A DNA stretch of 7,602 nt from an uncultured Collinsella sp. GTDB taxonomy: Bacteria > Actinomycetota > Coriobacteriia > Coriobacteriales > Coriobacteriaceae. Below are positions 6,556 through 7,602 of the stretch, in pieces (the first letter of the stretch is position 1; every line of letters starts with the position of its first letter). The notes beneath the pieces were generated by a model, which was given only the letters and a program-made list of their open reading frames with translations, was not told where the DNA came from and did no database searches. Where the stretch lies: NCBI GenBank assembly GCA_900548935.1, contig URMR01000089.1, positions 1 through 7,602 on the forward strand, read 5' to 3'. The position numbers and the translations under genes were made by a program.

Positions 6556-6978
6556 TTAACTTTCGTGCATGAGTGCAAAAGACATATCGGCACGGCAGCA
6601 AACCTCACCGTTGACGCTCGCAGTGCCCGTCGCAAAGCGGAACGGCCCGCGCGCACGCGTGATGGAGCACACCAGATCCACCGTATCGCCCGGGCGCACC
6701 GGACGCTTAAAGCGCACCTTGTCCAGACTCGTGTAGAACGGCGTCGCGCCGCGCGCCTCCTCATCGCCCATCAGCAGCACGCAGCAGTTCTGGGCGAGCA
6801 TCTCGCACTGAATCACGCCGGGGACCACCGGGTTTCCCGGAAAATGCCCCTGCAAAAAGTACTCGTCGCCCGTAATCTTGATCTTGCCGTGGGCCTCGTC
6901 GCCCACCAACTCGGCCTCGTCGAGCAAGAGCATCGGCTCGCGATGCGGTAACAGCTTCTTGAGCTCTTCTTTGTTCAT
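6556..6978 (-). CDS. fabZ: (3R)-hydroxyacyl-ACP dehydratase FabZ
   Basis: A 140-residue hot-dog-fold enzyme that removes water from 3-hydroxyacyl-ACP to give trans-2-enoyl-ACP in the type II fatty-acid elongation cycle. It shows the family pattern LPHREPMLLLDEAELV near the N-terminus. The active site is GHFPGNPVVPGV with catalytic His45, and Glu59 fourteen residues on in VIQCEMLAQ, the same spacing as E. coli FabZ His54/Glu68. The length is normal (E. coli 151). A GTG nine bases upstream (6987) is in frame, but it lies inside a near-perfect ribosome-binding site (AGGTGA, 5 bases before the ATG at 6978), so the ATG is the better start. That ribosome-binding site overlaps the TAG stop of accB, again suggesting coupled translation. 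A FabA-type isomerase is less likely given the short length and the motif, but isomerase side activity cannot be excluded from sequence. Confidence 0.95.
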   Translation of the reverse strand: MNKEELKKLLPHREPMLLLDEAELVGDEAHGKIKITGDEYFLQGHFPGNPVVPGVIQCEMLAQNCCVLLMGDEEARGATPFYTSLDKVRFKRPVRPGDTVDLVCSITRARGPFRFATGTASVNGEVCCRADMSFALMHES

Positions 6979-6987
6979 GGATATCAC

Positions 6988-7464
6988 CTATCCGATCCTC
7001 ATGAGGCAGCTGCCAAACTCCACGAGGTCGCCGTCGGCCACGCAGATCTCGAGCACCTCGCCATCCGCCTCTGCCGTCACCTCGTTGAGAACCTTCATGG
7101 CCTCGATGATGCAGAGGGTTTCGCCGGCCTTGACCTTGGAGCCCACGTGCACAAACGGCTCGTCGCCCGGCGCCGGGGCAGCATAGAAAACGCCGACCAT
7201 GGGAGCGGTCACCTCGGTGCCCTTGGGCTCCGGCGCGGCAACAGGCGCCTGCGCGGCGGGCTCCGGTGCGGCGGCAGGCATGGCGACAGGGGCCACCGCC
7301 GGAGCAGTCACGGCACCCGGCATAGGCATGGGCACGGCGACCGGCTGCGTGGCGCTCGCGCGCTCGAGTTCGACCGCGGTGCCATCGGGCTCCTCAACGC
7401 GTACGCGCGTGAGGCCGCGGTCCTCCATAACATCGGCTATCTCGGCAAGTCTTTTGGAATCCAT
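6988..7464 (-). CDS. accB: Acetyl-CoA carboxylase biotin carboxyl carrier protein
   Basis: A 158-residue carrier whose biotin shuttles between AccC and AccDA. Residues 1-36 form the N-terminal helical and beta part found in AccB. Residues about 37-82 are a flexible Ala/Pro-rich linker (many AP and PM repeats). Residues about 83-158 are the biotinyl domain. The biotin attachment lysine is Lys124 in EAMKVLNEV. The biotinyl domain has the 'thumb' segment typical of true AccB, APMVGVFYAAPAPGDEPF (87-104), which supports acetyl-CoA carboxylase rather than another biotin enzyme. The length is like E. coli AccB (156). The ATG has GAGGAG about 7 bases upstream. That ribosome-binding site lies inside the last codons of fabF, whose stop ends 3 nt before this start. 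A biotin-protein ligase must act on it from elsewhere. Confidence 0.96.
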   Translation of the reverse strand: MDSKRLAEIADVMEDRGLTRVRVEEPDGTAVELERASATQPVAVPMPMPGAVTAPAVAPVAMPAAAPEPAAQAPVAAPEPKGTEVTAPMVGVFYAAPAPGDEPFVHVGSKVKAGETLCIIEAMKVLNEVTAEADGEVLEICVADGDLVEFGSCLMRIG

Positions 7465-7467
7465 GCT

Positions 7468-7602
7468 CTAGCTCCTCGTATATCTACGCAGCGCGATGGC
7501 GGCGTTGTGTCCGCCAAAGCCCAGATTGGTCGAAAGCGCCCAGGTAAGGTCGGCGCGAACCGCGCGATTGGGCGTGTAATCAAGATCGCAGGCGGGATCG
7601 GG
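7468..7602 (-). CDS. fabF: 3-oxoacyl-ACP synthase II FabF, C-terminal end (partial)
   Basis: Only the last 44 codons and the TAG stop are in the window; the gene runs off the right edge. The frame reads PDPACDLDYTPNRA, then TNLGFGGHNAAIAL, which is the hallmark C-terminal strand and GFGG(H/T)N loop of beta-ketoacyl-ACP synthases of the FabF/KAS II type. The catalytic Cys and the two active-site His are expected outside the window. FabF condenses malonyl-ACP with the growing acyl-ACP. Its place directly before accB, with a 3-nt gap, matches fatty-acid operons of Firmicutes and Coriobacteriia, where fabD, fabG and fabK or fabH often lie further upstream. FabB cannot be fully excluded from this fragment. 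Confidence 0.92.
   Translation of the reverse strand, partial: PDPACDLDYTPNRAVRADLTWALSTNLGFGGHNAAIALRRYTRS

Noticed and set aside
5544..6572. Plus-strand open frame (342 codons) opposite accC
   Set aside because: It is entirely antisense to a well-conserved biotin carboxylase, with no family motif and no good ribosome-binding site noted.
6546..6764. Upstream extension of the accC frame into fabZ
   Set aside because: The extension is Arg-rich shadow sequence of fabZ. The ATG at 6545 gives the exact AccC N-terminus and has a strong ribosome-binding site.
6979..6987. GTG start for fabZ three codons earlier
   Set aside because: The GTG is part of the AGGTGA ribosome-binding site that serves the ATG at 6978.

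Overview
The window looks like chromosomal DNA from a GC-rich, low-complexity-free gut actinobacterium of the class Coriobacteriia, most likely close to Collinsella. This rests on three things: high GC with strong G/C preference at third codon positions, the fatty-acid gene order fabF-accB-fabZ-accC-accDA, and a single fused acetyl-CoA carboxylase carboxyltransferase. The taxonomic call is inference from style and gene order, not from a search. Every gene I can support is on the minus strand, so the window reads biologically from right to left.

From 7602 down to 3491 is the tail of a type II fatty-acid synthesis operon: the last 44 codons of fabF, then accB, fabZ, accC and a beta-alpha fused accDA. 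The junctions are very tight (gaps of 3, 9 and 10 nt, then a 14-nt overlap). At each of the four, the ribosome-binding site of one gene lies in, or overlaps the stop codon of, the gene before it, so translational coupling is likely. Together AccB (biotin carrier), AccC (biotin carboxylase) and AccDA (carboxyltransferase) make malonyl-CoA. FabF and FabZ then use its malonyl-ACP product for condensation and dehydration.

Forty bases after accDA comes a membrane permease of the glucose/beta-glucoside PTS family (EIIC only, no EIIA or EIIB domain), at 3450 to 2236. No terminator separates it from accDA. Instead the junction holds three copies of the 8-mer TGTGACAT, two direct and one inverted. A clear rho-independent terminator at 2194-2162 closes this transcription unit.

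A second, short leftward unit follows: a cation diffusion facilitator with a duplicated cytoplasmic domain and an N-D-D-D metal site (2086-932), then a histidine (phosphoglycerate-mutase-like) phosphatase (892-266). The last 265 bases hold no convincing gene. They contain a long hairpin (133-169) and, at 5-71, a plausible leftward promoter with CACTTTAGT operator-like repeats for a gene beyond the left edge.

No rRNA, tRNA, CRISPR array, insertion sequence or phage gene was seen. I did not find a clear undescribed system. The most unusual points are the operator-like repeats at two junctions, the orphan EIIC at the end of a fatty-acid operon, and the double C-terminal domain of the metal exporter.
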